Origin: Fonsecaea monophora
Taxonomy: Eukaryota > Ascomycota > Eurotiomycetes > Chaetothyriales > Herpotrichiellaceae
Length of the DNA stretch: 64,000 bases
Direction of reading: 5' to 3'
NCBI RefSeq assembly: GCF_001642475.1
Contig: NW_019173934.1
Span: 186,001-250,000, forward strand
Shown here piece after piece: positions 44,392 to 55,185 of this stretch. The translations under genes were made by a program, and so were the position numbers. The first letter of the stretch is position 1, and every line of letters starts with the position of its first letter. The notes under the pieces are model-generated. The model worked only from the letters and a program-made list of their open reading frames with translations. It was not told the DNA's origin and did not search any database.

Positions 44392-45415
44392 CACTCAAAC
44401 ATCAAGGAGTCAAAGCCTGGGAAAAAGTACCCAAAAGCGGTTAGACAGATTGAAGATGAAGAGAAATGAGACTGAGGCATGAGAAGCGCCCATTCATGAA
44501 AGGTCAAATGACGGGACCCAATGAGCATGATTGATCAAACGGCTACTGATAGACGGACGGACGATATTCAATCGAGCAAGAGATCCATAGAGGATTCTCC
44601 CTTGAAGTCTGACAGACCGCATGAATCGTTTATTTATACTCGGTACTCGCTACAAGACCGCAGCAGCAGCTCCTCGAGGCTACATGCAATGACCGGACTG
44701 AGTAAAAGCCTCGAGACCAGACCAGACCAGATAAGAACCAAGAAATGCAAATTACATACTTGTAAATGTAGACAAAACCTTTCTTTGTGAATGCTTTGTG
44801 AATGGAAATGGAAAGAATTAATATCACTAGGTACCTATGCTATGTAGGTAGATAGGTAGGTGGGCAATTACCCATCAGTCACCGCTATGCCATGTCCTGC
44901 CGTGCCATGCATAATCCAAAAGGGCTCTCTCTCGCTCTCTCGCCCTCTCGCCCTCTCTCTAGCTATCTATATACAAAAAGGTGAATGAGGGATACATACA
45001 TCAACCATTAAAACATGTACATGCACCATGCATATGCACGTGTGAGACCGCGAGCCAGCCAGTCTGTCCAGAGGGGCCAGATGGCTCTCGTCCACCCCGC
45101 GCATGCGGTGCAAGGGGCGGCCACAATCGTACCGTGCGTGGACCAAGGGGGGGGCCGGGGTATCGGGGAGAAAAAAAAAGGGGGGGAAGCATGCATGCAT
45201 GAGTGAGTGAGATAGACACTTGCAAGGCTTGAACGCGGCAAAGAAAAAAGTCTTTTGTGGTCCAAGGCTTCGAACAAAGGTCTGCACGGGGAAATCTTCG
45301 ACGCTGAAAAAAAAAAGCAATAGTAAAAGAACCTGGCCACTCGCTGGGGGGGCGCATGCGCTGAAGACAGGGATGGGACCGAAAACAGGCAGCATCAAAA
45401 GCTAGCTGCTGGAAA
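44392..45415. other. Gene-free interval between convergent genes
   Basis: This 1-kb stretch holds the ULA1 and LRR-gene 3' ends. It is repeat-rich: CTCTCGCCCT-type runs near 44926-44960, TAGGTAGATAGG near 44844-44862, and poly-A and poly-G runs near 45145-45190. No gene is seen. Confidence 0.45.
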
Positions 45416-48391
45416 TCATATCGCATCTCTCCACTCATCGGTCAGTTCCTCTTCCCTGACCATCCTCCTCAGGTCCTTCAGAACGGCCTCTGTGCCTTTT
45501 TCGACGACCGTTATCCTCGGGACGCGGAATTTGTTGCCGCTGACCTCCAACACCCTCAGTCGGCCCTCTCTTCGTTCCTTGGCGCCCGGGATATTGCCAA
45601 ACAGGCCCAGCTTTGGCGGGAGACTTTCGATCTCGTTGTTCCTAATGTCGAGAACCTCGAGTCCGCGCACTGCCTCGACGTCGATCGAGGAGAACCAGTT
45701 GTCTGTTGCCAATAGGGTGTTGACGTTTGGCCACCACGCGCGAACCCACGGCACGTGGCCTGTCAGGCGGTGGCATGAGATGTTCAACTCCGTGAGGACC
45801 GGGGCTTTCAGGTATGTCGTGAGCGCGTCGAGAGAGGTGAGTCCAGTGGAGACGATGTAGAGTGATTTCAGGTTCGGGAGGAACAGTTCGCTCGCCAGGT
45901 ACTCCGTGGGATGGAGTTGGGGGTTGTGAGAGAGGTCGAGAGATTGGAGGCTGTATTTGAGGGAGGGGTGTGAAAGGAGGTCAGCTGGGAAGGTTGATAA
46001 CTCATTGTTGGAGAGTTTGAGGGTGTGAACTTGGGAGGACAAGTCGATTTCAGAAACGGAGACGGTGGCAAGGGAGAGGGAAGAAAGATCGAGGGTCCCA
46101 TTGGAAGGTCTGTAGCGGTACTCTCCCTTGGAGTCGAGGCTGGAAAGGTTGTCGCTCGGCTCCACACCAGCCCTCTCAGACTGGTCCAGCTCAAGCTTCT
46201 TCTCCAGGTCCGTCTTGAGCTCAGAAGCAGTCATGGTAAGGTATTTCTTCTCACGAAGTGGATTACCAACAATGTTGAGGCTCGACAGGTTGCCCATCGT
46301 CGCGATCTCGGGCAAAATGAGCCGGATGTTGTTGTTGCCAAAATCTGCCGCCTTCAGGTTTTCAAGCTGCTCAAATTCAGACGGAATCTCTTGCAACTGG
46401 TTGTCTGATACATCCAAGGTGTTAAGTTGGCTGCAATTCGCTAAGCAAGGGAGGGCGGTCATCTTGTTCCCTTTTAGGGCAAGAGAACGCAGGTTGGGGA
46501 GGTCCGGGGTACTTTCGCTGTCGGACAGCTTCTCTAGCTCGTTGAAGGATGCGTCCAAGATACGCAGGTCGCGGAGAGCTGACGCAGTGGACAATAAGGT
46601 TCCCGAAATGCGGTTTCGCGAAATGTTGAGTTCGACCAGACTTGAGGTAGGTAGACTCTCCCAAGGGATTGTTGAAAGTCTATTGCCGGAAATGTTCAAG
46701 ACCTTCAAGTTCTGGAGCAGCGAGAGCCCTGCCGCGCCAAAACTCTGGATTTTATTGCCATGTAAGTCGAGAACTTGCAGTTCGCTCATACGTCCGCCCA
46801 GTTCCAACATGCCTTCGATGAGATTGTCCGCGAGGACGAGCTCCTTTAAATTGGGAATCTGGCCGATAATCTCAAAGGCTTTGTTGCCAAATTTGTTGCC
46901 AGCCAAGTTCAACACCTGAAGTCTTTCCAGTTTTCGCAGTCCGGTTGGTATTTGATGCAATCGGTTTCTGCGCAGGTCCAATGTTTCGAGGCCGCCAAAT
47001 TGACCCCTGTTCACTTCGTCGTCAGCTAGGTCTGAGTCGGCAAAATCAGGGAAAATGTCGTCTCCCAATTCCTCCAGCTCGTTGTCTGCTGCGTTCAGTT
47101 TTGTTAAATCCACCATCTCAGCCCAATTCGTCATGCTGTTCTCTGATTCATACATTTTCATCACTTCTGAAGGCATCTGCTTCAATTTCATTGCCGCAAT
47201 ATTCAAATGACCAGACGTCACGGCTTGTTGTATTCGTTTTCGTAAGAGACCTTTGTTGTCACCGCTTGAAAGTGCACTTTCATCGACAAAGTCCAAAGGC
47301 CAGTCGGCAGGTCCAGCTGACGGGGCGCTTGGTGTCCCGGCACTCTCGCGGGTTTTTCTTTTTGCAGCCTTTGCCTTTGCAATTGTTTCTCGTAACGCGG
47401 CCGATGATTTTGCCGAGTTCATTGCCTGGGCTTCTTGTGCCGCAGCGGTATCTTGCTGAGGTGGGGCGGCCTTTTTGGCTTTTGTTGCGGGCTTCGTGGG
47501 AGAAGTCGACGGCGCGAGAGTGTTCTCGCCTCTTGATCGAGGCTTGAGAAGTGCTGGCGACAATTCAACGCCGGAGACTGCCAGCTTCCCACTGGGCCGC
47601 GGTGGGGGAGAAGGGGCGTTGAAAAGGGATGAAAGAGACTGCTTTGACGCTGGCGTAGGTGACATTGTCCCCCGGTCCCCATATGTTGGCCGATGTTTCA
47701 AGGTTTGGGCTGACACCTTTGATGGTGGCACTCCAGGAGATTCCTTATGAGGGACACCGAAAGTTGAACTGGAAGATCGTCTAGATTCTCGAAGTGGCTT
47801 TGCAATCCGTGATCGCTGACCTTTGACGAACGCCTTTGGGGGTGTGTAGATTTCGCCGGGTGAGACGACCGGGGGAAGGGCCATCAAGTCCTTCGTCGGA
47901 GAGATCCTCCCAGGAGGTCGAAACGGTCTCTTGATGGGTGAATCAGGTCGAGGTACCATTGACGAAGGAGTTGGAGATATCTGTTGAGGTCGGTGCATAT
48001 CCTTTGCCCCGGCCGTTGCTACAGTCGAATTCTCATTGCCGTTCTCAAACATGGGATGGTCTTGGTTAGATCCAGGAGGCGTCGTGTCCATGGCGGTCAT
48101 TTGCACGTCGCGAAGAGCGTCTCTCACGGGCGACTCGCTCCTTGGGGTTACCGGTTTATCCAACCAGCCATATCGAGACCGGATCGACTGATTGACATTC
48201 TCTCCGAGGGGCCGCGGAATGTGCGAGGTCTTCCGCACTTCTTCATGGTGCATGTTTGACATAGCTGCTGAGCGAGCCGACAATTTCAGGTTGTCACTTG
48301 AGGCCACTGCACGTGGCATTGGGAGTTTGGACAGCCGTGGAAGGCTACCACGCACGGGGATATGGGACCCCTGCTCATTATGGTGGTCCAT
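45416..48391 (-). CDS. Large leucine-rich-repeat protein with disordered N-terminus
   Basis: One exon codes 991 aa. Residues 1 to about 390 are Pro/Ser/Arg-rich and disordered, with repeated SP/TP sites that could be kinase targets. After about residue 430 come many LRRs of the LxxLxLxxNxL type, for example LETLDLRRNRLHQIP, LQVLNLAGNKFGN, LKELVLADNLIEG and LNTLDVSDNQLQEIP, then a second LRR set before the end (LKSLYIVSTGLTSL, LEVLDIRNNEIESLP). The layout resembles LRRC40-like or signalling-scaffold LRR proteins found across fungi. LRRs bind protein partners, but I cannot name the partner. There is no signal peptide or membrane segment, so it is intracellular. Confidence 0.85.
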   Translation of the reverse strand: MDHHNEQGSHIPVRGSLPRLSKLPMPRAVASSDNLKLSARSAAMSNMHHEEVRKTSHIPRPLGENVNQSIRSRYGWLDKPVTPRSESPVRDALRDVQMTAMDTTPPGSNQDHPMFENGNENSTVATAGAKDMHRPQQISPTPSSMVPRPDSPIKRPFRPPGRISPTKDLMALPPVVSPGEIYTPPKAFVKGQRSRIAKPLRESRRSSSSTFGVPHKESPGVPPSKVSAQTLKHRPTYGDRGTMSPTPASKQSLSSLFNAPSPPPRPSGKLAVSGVELSPALLKPRSRGENTLAPSTSPTKPATKAKKAAPPQQDTAAAQEAQAMNSAKSSAALRETIAKAKAAKRKTRESAGTPSAPSAGPADWPLDFVDESALSSGDNKGLLRKRIQQAVTSGHLNIAAMKLKQMPSEVMKMYESENSMTNWAEMVDLTKLNAADNELEELGDDIFPDFADSDLADDEVNRGQFGGLETLDLRRNRLHQIPTGLRKLERLQVLNLAGNKFGNKAFEIIGQIPNLKELVLADNLIEGMLELGGRMSELQVLDLHGNKIQSFGAAGLSLLQNLKVLNISGNRLSTIPWESLPTSSLVELNISRNRISGTLLSTASALRDLRILDASFNELEKLSDSESTPDLPNLRSLALKGNKMTALPCLANCSQLNTLDVSDNQLQEIPSEFEQLENLKAADFGNNNIRLILPEIATMGNLSSLNIVGNPLREKKYLTMTASELKTDLEKKLELDQSERAGVEPSDNLSSLDSKGEYRYRPSNGTLDLSSLSLATVSVSEIDLSSQVHTLKLSNNELSTFPADLLSHPSLKYSLQSLDLSHNPQLHPTEYLASELFLPNLKSLYIVSTGLTSLDALTTYLKAPVLTELNISCHRLTGHVPWVRAWWPNVNTLLATDNWFSSIDVEAVRGLEVLDIRNNEIESLPPKLGLFGNIPGAKERREGRLRVLEVSGNKFRVPRITVVEKGTEAVLKDLRRMVREEELTDEWRDAI

Positions 48392-49329
48392 GCTTTCTCA
48401 GAGACGAGATGTTGGTGAGCCTAGATTCGCTGAGGACATGGGTTCCGATGAGAATATCATCTGGCTCTGGTTGCAGACAACTGCTGGGGGATATTGTAGA
48501 ACTCAGAAGCTCAGAGAATATCAGCGTCGAGGAAACTGAACCCTGCGTAGAAAAGGTCCCCTGGGATGTTGACATTGGTCAGGGGTGACAGGGTGAGCAG
48601 GAAAAAATCCTAGGCTGGTGGTTGTCCTACACGACCGCGCTAGGCCACGCCATGGTGACGCCAATTTGACGCGTCCGGCGCCTCCATTAGGGCCCAAACC
48701 GCGTTCAGTTAAGAGGATGCGCGAATCCCAAGCCTCCAGGTGACACCCCAGCGCCGTGGTGCCTAAAACTCTACCTACGTACTCCGTTCTGGTCCCTACT
48801 GGTCCTTGTAGTGGTTTAGCCTTGGACGGGGTCCGCTCCACCCTGCCTCTTACGCGCACTGTTCCATCGCCAGCTGCTCCAGTACCTCCAGCGCCGCCGG
48901 GTTCCCACTCCACCGTCACCACCACTTCAACCTCGACCTCAACCTCTTCCCAGCCTCTCCTCTACCATCTCTGTCCCTCCTCCCCCTCGCCCTGCCCTCA
49001 CAATCCTCATCAAATTCTGTCAAATACCAACCTGCATTCTGTGCATCTTCCTGTCTTTACCCGAATTCTCCAGCTAGAGTTCCAGGCTCGCGCTCTGACC
49101 AGTCCTTCTTTTGTCCGTATTTCACCTGATACTCTCGACATTGAACGCACTGCGCCGAAGCGCTGTTCCGCTTCACCCAATTTCATCTCTGTCGCCAAGG
49201 TCGCATCCCTCTAAACGGCGGCTCTCTGCACGACCTGCGCTGCGTGAAGCCGTCATTTGCCTATTTTTTGGACACTTGGAACCCAACTGGCCACTGATTC
49301 CGATCAATCCCTCTGGTATCGATAGCGAC
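48392..49329. promoter_or_regulatory. Divergent interval of the LRR and coiled-coil genes
   Basis: The interval should contain both promoters. The plus side from 48890 to 49050 is strongly CT-rich, as in many fungal leaders. The frame of the next gene is open upstream to an ATG at 49111, but that extension looks non-conserved, so I treat it as untranslated. Confidence 0.4.
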
Positions 49330-50706
49330 ATGGCGAACTCACCATCCCCCGTGGATGTCTCGACAGTTCCAGCTACTCCTCCCTACGTCCGAGCTCACTC
49401 AGCAGACAGCATGAACAAATCCTCGTATGCATCCCCTCCACCGATGTCAGCCTCCATGACCCCGCCTCCGTCGACGCAACCTCCTCGTTTTCAGTCTCCC
49501 GTCAATCGCATCAACTCTGCTCCCATCGATGCCCTGCTTGCTTCACCTCCACCAACGGCGATTAGATCTAATGTCCTCAGCGCCTTGCCAACGCAAGATG
49601 CGATCGCGAAAGCAGACATTGAAGAATTGCGAAGCATGGCCACGGATTTGGTCGCAGCGGTGCGAGAAGCGCGAACGTCGGCCGCTCATTTCAAACTGCA
49701 GCACAGTCTTCTGGCTATGGAGGCGGACCAGGCTGCGCAACGAGCCGAAGTTGAACAACAAATGAGTCGTCGGGAGATCGAGGTTCTTCAGACCGCTGAG
49801 TATAGGCACCGTGCGTCAATGCAGTCACGAAACTCGGTTCCTCCACCCCAGCCGCAGATTGAGGCTTTGACCAAAACATGTCAAGCTTTGGAGGAGGAAC
49901 GTGACGAAGTAGAGAAGCGCCTGACTCGAGCAAAGAAGCTTGTCGAGTTGCAGAATGATCGAAACGAATTGCTTGAAGAGGAGAATGCCCTGTTGAAGAG
50001 GCGAATTCGTGAGAACAGAGAGCACTTCACCAAGTTCAAGTGTCTGTCGCCGTCGCACACCACTCCTCGCGATACCTTCACGACTCCCCACCGGAAGCCT
50101 GTACCTCGCTTCCCAGAATCTGCACCTGTCCCGAACCATTCGAACATTGCTGCCCTTCTAGCCGCAGGTGAAGTACTCAGTGGAGAGTCTCTTAGCGTCC
50201 CTTCGACTCCCACGCGAACGCACACCTCCAAATTCAAGCATGGTCATACCCGTGGGGCTCATTCTCTGTCGTCACTGCAAACCACACCGATACAAGTTAA
50301 ACCTGCCACCCATGACGGCTATCCAGGGTCTGTGGTGCCCTTTTCCGCACCCTCTTCCCAGTTGGCCATGGAGTCAGCTGAAAGAGAACGCCATGACCGA
50401 GATAGCACCATTTCCATCTCTGATGTCGAAGAGGGCAACAACGATGACAGCATTCCAGAGTCTCAGGCCAGTTCATTGGCGAGTGATATGTTGCGTCGAA
50501 ATCCAGGCTCCCAGGAGAGCTTGAGGCTATCTCAAGGTGCAGAACGCTCTAGCAATCTGCTTCAGAGCAAGATATTTGGTACCATCAAGAAACCTGGTCA
50601 GCTCAGAAAGCGAGGAGCGAGTTTTGGAGAGTCTGACATCAAGGCGAAGAAGGCGAAGCTTTCTCAGGGAGTTGGACTTGGGATTGGGTCTTGGAGTCAA
50701 ACGTGA
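49330..50706 (+). CDS. Conserved coiled-coil protein of unknown function
   Basis: One exon codes 458 aa from the ATG at 49330; a 73-residue longer version from 49111 is possible but its first part is hydrophobic and low in conservation-like features. Residues 1-85 are Ser/Pro-rich. A coiled coil runs from about 95 to 230, with AIAKADIEELRSMATDLVAA, RAEVEQQMSRREIEVLQ and LEEERDEVEKRLTRAKKLVEL followed by NELLEEENALLKRRIRE, a leucine-zipper-like stretch. The rest is disordered, with SP/TP sites and a basic KAKKAKL patch near the end, which could be a nuclear import signal. I do not recognise a named family. It may be a scaffold or nuclear protein. Confidence 0.78.
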   Translation: MANSPSPVDVSTVPATPPYVRAHSADSMNKSSYASPPPMSASMTPPPSTQPPRFQSPVNRINSAPIDALLASPPPTAIRSNVLSALPTQDAIAKADIEELRSMATDLVAAVREARTSAAHFKLQHSLLAMEADQAAQRAEVEQQMSRREIEVLQTAEYRHRASMQSRNSVPPPQPQIEALTKTCQALEEERDEVEKRLTRAKKLVELQNDRNELLEEENALLKRRIRENREHFTKFKCLSPSHTTPRDTFTTPHRKPVPRFPESAPVPNHSNIAALLAAGEVLSGESLSVPSTPTRTHTSKFKHGHTRGAHSLSSLQTTPIQVKPATHDGYPGSVVPFSAPSSQLAMESAERERHDRDSTISISDVEEGNNDDSIPESQASSLASDMLRRNPGSQESLRLSQGAERSSNLLQSKIFGTIKKPGQLRKRGASFGESDIKAKKAKLSQGVGLGIGSWSQT

Positions 50707-51269
50707 ATGGCAAGTGCAGATGATGGAACGAATGATGATTGGAGACATGCTTGTAATGATACCCTCCCGAATCCGGCGTTAAGATTGGAGGCTACAAATT
50801 GGCAGTGTTACAGTAGGAAAGGCTCTACCGTGGTAGCTCATGCTCAGTCATATCAATGGAGAACATGCTCAATTTTACTATGAACAAGTACGAGGTACCA
50901 GTCTCGAAAAATGTGGTCTGAACTCGATGGAACAAATTGTGTGCGCTGTATGAAGCAGTCAGTCCCAGAAGTGATCATCCCAGGCCTGAGGTGCTTGTAG
51001 AAATTCGCGAGGCTGAGGACACGAGGCTAGTCCGAAAGTAGAACAAACCAACCACGTGACTACACAAATCTTGGCCCAAATTATCTCTGCCAAGCCTCGA
51101 AATTGCATCCTCGCACTCCACCAAAAGTTCGACCTTGACTTTTGTGTGTGTGTGTGGTGTGTGCTTGGGATCCCAAAACCTCTTATCCCCTCTCTTCCAC
51201 AACTCTCCCAAGGGGACACTCTTTTTTTTCTGTTTCTGTTCGTCCCATTTTTTCGATCATCTCGCAACA
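50707..51269 (+). promoter_or_regulatory. Promoter of the ribosomal protein gene
   Basis: A TG microsatellite (about 51143-51154) and a CT-rich tract with a T run (51181-51260) lie just before the ATG at 51270. Pyrimidine-rich starts are typical of fungal ribosomal protein genes. Confidence 0.5.
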
Positions 51270-52189
51270 ATGGCGATCAAGCACAACCAGCAACTCCCCA
51301 ACAACCACTTCCACAAGGACTGGCAGCGCCGCGTCCGCGTGCACTTTGACCAGGCCGGCCGCAAGTCTCGACGCCGAGCAGCTCGTCTGGCCAAAGCCGC
51401 TGCCGTTGCCCCCAGACCTGTCGACAAGCTCCGACCCGTCGTGAGGTGTCCTACGATCAAGTACAACCGCCGTGCCCGAGCCGGTCGGGGGTTCACATTG
51501 ACGGAACTCAAGGTACGATTTCCCCCTCCTCATCTCTAGCCTACAATTTGGGGTCTGGTCATCGAAGGAACATGGAAAGGAGGGTGCGAAAATTGAAATA
51601 AGGGGAATGTGAGAAAGAGAAGGGTGCTGGGATAAGATACACAAAAAGCTGGAAATATTTCATTTCCCTTTTGTTACCAAAACCTACCCTCCAATGCAAA
51701 AAAAAAAGCCCTATGGAAGCCTATCTCACTAACCATCTTTTGCCCGCTACACAGGAAGCCGGCATCCCCCGCAAACTCGCACCCACGATCGGCATCGCCG
51801 TCGACGCCCGCCGCGTGGACACCAACCAAGAGACCCTGGCGCTCAACGTGTCGCGCTTGAAGGCGTACAAGGCCCGACTGATCCTGTTCCCGCGCAAGTC
51901 CGGCCAACACAAGAAACTCGACTCGTCCGAGGCTGACGTTAAGCTGGCGACCGAGTCGGCGGAGAACAAGGACGGCAAGATCGCCACGTCGGTGCGGGAC
52001 GTCATGGCCATCGACGCCGGCGTCGGCCTCAAGCACGGCTTCAGCGAGATCAAGAAGGGCGACCTGCCCGAGGGCGAGGAGGACGCGTACCGGAAGTTGA
52101 GACAGGCTCGCAGCGAGGCCCGGTTCGTCGGCGCGCGCGAGAAGCGGGCCAAGGCCAAGGCAGAGGCAGAGGAGGCCAAGAAGAAATAA
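51270..52189 (+). CDS. RPL13: 60S ribosomal protein L13 (eL13)
   Basis: Exons 51270-51512 and 51755-52189 over a 242-nt intron give 225 aa. It is a structural protein of the large ribosomal subunit, rich in Lys and Arg throughout. MAIKHNQQLPNNHFHKDWQ, the RVHFDQAGRKSRRRAARL block, VRCPTIKYNRRARAGRGFTL and, after the junction, EAGIPRKLAPTIGIAVDARR are classic eL13 sequence. The C-terminus is an alternating Lys/Glu/Ala helix, ending KKK. The intron is long for this window, as is common in fungal ribosomal protein genes. Third positions are strongly C/G, a sign of high expression. Confidence 0.97.
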
Positions 52190-52988
52190 AGAAAGAAAGA
52201 CAAGATCCGGGGGGGGGAAAGAATACCAATTTTCTACCTTTTCTTTTTCCCTTCACTCCTCGACCACTTGCGACAACAACGACAACGACAACAACAACAA
52301 CACACCAAGATCTGCACTCGGTGTTCTGTGTCTGGGGGCCTATGATATGAACGTACGGTTTGGGGAGGGCGGAGAGCGCTCGGAGAGAGATGGGGGAAAG
52401 TGTGCAGAGACAGTGTTTGGCGAGGGATTGCGTTCAAATGGGGATGAGAACATGCATGGAGTGAGGAAAAGCCATACCCCCCAAAAACAACATGATTGCC
52501 ATTATGAACCATGCGCATGCCAGGCTCGGGCATGAGTCAAAACGTGCGAGATCAATACTAGTATCCGGAACCAACCAAAAAAAAAAACTACATCGTCGTG
52601 TTTCAATTCCCCTGGAGGTCTTTCCTATCCATTCCCACCTTCGCATGGCTTGACAGGGTCCCCGAACATGGATTCAGGCAGTGCATGAGCGCAATAGAAA
52701 AATGAAAAATGAAAATCTCAGTGACAGCCGTAAAAGCAACAACGCATTTCCAATCAATAAAGCCCTTGGCCATTGTAAAAAGGGATCTCGCAAAGCTTTT
52801 GATGGACAAATTTCATTATTCTGACTGGTCACGCCTGACACTCAACCAGCCCGGACCAGCAGCAGACTCCTGAGCCGTGTCCTTCTATCCTGGCATACAC
52901 ATCCCAACGGTCCTGCTCAGAGCGAGAGGGGTATCTCACAATATTCGTCAATTCATGTCTTCGTGATTCGGCACATCCTCACCACCTG
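52190..52988. other. Gene-free interval between convergent genes
   Basis: This 799-bp stretch holds the RPL13 3' end, with an ACAACA-type run (52272-52303), and the 3' end of the next minus-strand gene. No gene is seen. Confidence 0.45.
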
Positions 52989-54812
52989 TCACGCCTTTTT
53001 CTTGCCCTTCAGCGTACTGGTAAATTTGAATTCGTCGCTGTCTCCATGGATCAATGTCCAAATGTTCTCGAATGCTCCCTTGACACCCAGCGTTGGGATC
53101 AAGCTGCAGAAGACCGTCCTCAATCCAGGTTCTGCTTTCTGGGGGATCCCACTGACAGAAATCTGGATATCAGAAGTTGGTCCGCCAGCCCAGTCCATAT
53201 TGATGGCCCATGAGAGCATGACCTTCCTTCTGAATTTCTTGCCGCCTGCTGTAGTATTCATTTCAGCTTCGACTGCCACATTCTGCGTCATATCCAAATA
53301 GCGTGCCAGTTCAATTGCCTTGTCCTGAGTCAGCTGTTGATCCTTTTCTTCTTTGACCTGATGCTCATCATCGGACAAAGAGCTGTTGTATTTGATATCC
53401 AGCCACTGGAATACTTTGGCACGTTCAATTGCAGCATTGAACCATCGCCCGATTCCCCAGATCAGCCCACCGACATCAAGCCGGTGTAAAGGATGCTCCA
53501 GACGGCCATTAACCCATTTGAAGATCTCGGCTTTTGTTGTCTTGGTACGGCGGGCTCTGCTCATTACTTCCTTCAGTTCAATGTGTTCGACCTGAACATT
53601 TTCCGCATCAACGACCACTTCAAAAGCGCAAGAGAGTGCATCCGGGAGCCACGGGGGTGGTGCTTCAATTGTCAACAAGTGGACAATCTTCGTACGATCT
53701 CTGATTACCATGGTCTCCGTTCGAGCAGTCAGTTGTAGGTTAGCAGGTGCAAACAACGATAAGTGGGCGGACATCGCTCCGCCGCCATCAGTAGACCCGA
53801 GGCCACGGAGAGATCTGTCCTCCAAGAGTGATTGCTGTAGCATAGAAACAGTTTCCTCGCTCACATTCTTGTCATCAATAAGAGCTGCCTGCAGTTTCTC
53901 GTTCTCTCCTTGTAATTGTTGCAATTTCCCTCTCAGCGTCTCCAGGATCGATGCTTGTTCTCCACCTGGTTCAGAAGGTGCCTCGATGTCTTCTTGTGCC
54001 TCTTCAACCTCACTTTCTGGTGCTTCCTGCGCATCGTCCTGCCCACTGACGCTCTGTCCACCGGAGGCTTCATCAATTGGAGGGGCTCTAGGCTTGAGAG
54101 GACTGCTAGTGACGGGCATCCGTGATTCATCTCTCCATCTGCTTGATCTGCCACTCATCTTCGAGCTCCTTGGGCTGCTGCTGGATGCCAAACCACGAGG
54201 TCGTTCAGGTGCAGGGCTCAGACCTAGCTCAACAGGCGTGGGAGGTAGCTCGGGTTCACCACTCACGCCTCGCACAACAGGTCTAGGATCCGTGTCTTTT
54301 CTAGTGACCAGCTTGGGCAGGATTGATGGTGGAGCAGCCTCTTCACTAGATGCCGATCTCTCCCAGGCCGGATGTTGTGCGGGCTGCCGCTCTTTCAGCG
54401 CCGGGCGCTCATTGTCGATGACTTGGTCTGCTCTTGTAGTCGCGACCTCCTTCAGCGACGCAGTGGAATCTGGAGCCGACAGGTTTTCGTTCGCTTGTGT
54501 GGTAGGTGGGTCGGGTGCACCGTCGAGGCTCTTCTGGCGAGGGACCTGGGACACCGTCTTGGGCGGATCGGGAACATGCTCATGCCTTCCCAGGATTTCA
54601 TCTCTCAAGAGCCTTCCCCTTGGTTCGGTGGCTGAGCGGCGGGCAGATCGAGTGATGAGGTGCGGATGGGAACGAGCCAAGGAACTTTTGGTGGGAGAGC
54701 GGTAGGAGGCTCTTGTGGGAGTCGTTGGCTGTGCGTTGGCTGCCGAGGCGGCACTTGTTGGCTGCGACGGACTCGGATCGATCTTTCGTCTCTTTGCCGG
54801 AGACTGCAGCAT
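52989..54812 (-). CDS. Conserved fungal nuclear-type protein of unknown function
   Basis: One exon codes 607 aa. It starts MLQSPAKRRKIDPSPSQP, a basic nuclear-type patch, followed by about 270 disordered residues with SP sites (PPTPVELGLSPAPERPRGL, VTSSPLKPRAPP). An acidic stretch leads into a coiled coil near 290-330 (ILETLRGKLQQLQGENEKLQAAL). The final 230 residues look like a folded domain (APPPWLPDALSCAFEVVVD, IFKWVNGRLEHPLHRLDVGG, GIGRWFNAAIERAKVFQWLD). The layout (disordered tail, coiled coil, small alpha/beta domain) is like kinetochore or chromatin proteins such as RWD-type subunits, but that is only a guess; I do not recognise the family. The basic end LKGKKKA is noted. Confidence 0.75.
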   Translation of the reverse strand: MLQSPAKRRKIDPSPSQPTSAASAANAQPTTPTRASYRSPTKSSLARSHPHLITRSARRSATEPRGRLLRDEILGRHEHVPDPPKTVSQVPRQKSLDGAPDPPTTQANENLSAPDSTASLKEVATTRADQVIDNERPALKERQPAQHPAWERSASSEEAAPPSILPKLVTRKDTDPRPVVRGVSGEPELPPTPVELGLSPAPERPRGLASSSSPRSSKMSGRSSRWRDESRMPVTSSPLKPRAPPIDEASGGQSVSGQDDAQEAPESEVEEAQEDIEAPSEPGGEQASILETLRGKLQQLQGENEKLQAALIDDKNVSEETVSMLQQSLLEDRSLRGLGSTDGGGAMSAHLSLFAPANLQLTARTETMVIRDRTKIVHLLTIEAPPPWLPDALSCAFEVVVDAENVQVEHIELKEVMSRARRTKTTKAEIFKWVNGRLEHPLHRLDVGGLIWGIGRWFNAAIERAKVFQWLDIKYNSSLSDDEHQVKEEKDQQLTQDKAIELARYLDMTQNVAVEAEMNTTAGGKKFRRKVMLSWAINMDWAGGPTSDIQISVSGIPQKAEPGLRTVFCSLIPTLGVKGAFENIWTLIHGDSDEFKFTSTLKGKKKA

Positions 54813-55185
54813 TGTGGGCGGTCGTTGCCGTCGTGGACGATGTCGCCCGATTGAGGGCTCTGATTTTGGGGGAGAAGGAAGGCGCGCCCCTGGACGCGAC
54901 GGACGGAAACAAGGGTCATTAGTCGGGCTCTAACCTATTCTGGGAAAAATATAATGCCGCCCTGATAATATACATCGACTGGGCCAACGAAGAGGCAATA
55001 ATTGCGGCCAAGTAAAAGCGGCACCATGAAAGTATCAATCTAGGATTGATCTAACCCGATATTGCTTCTATGTATTATACACAGCGAGACAGGCAAAGTC
55101 GTTGGTGTGAAGAGCACCTTTTAGTCCGCAGCGAATGTTCTGCCATCGAGTGTCAAAGGTATATTCATTATATTACACATTACCA
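54813..55185. other. Gene-free interval upstream of the nuclear-type protein gene
   Basis: The promoter of the 607-aa protein gene should lie here, along with the 3' end of the DUF3433 gene. Nothing else is seen. Confidence 0.4.

Noticed and set aside
53710..54705. 331-codon plus-strand frame opposite the 607-aa protein gene
   Set aside because: Ser/Leu/Gly-rich shadow of the disordered coding region on the other strand.
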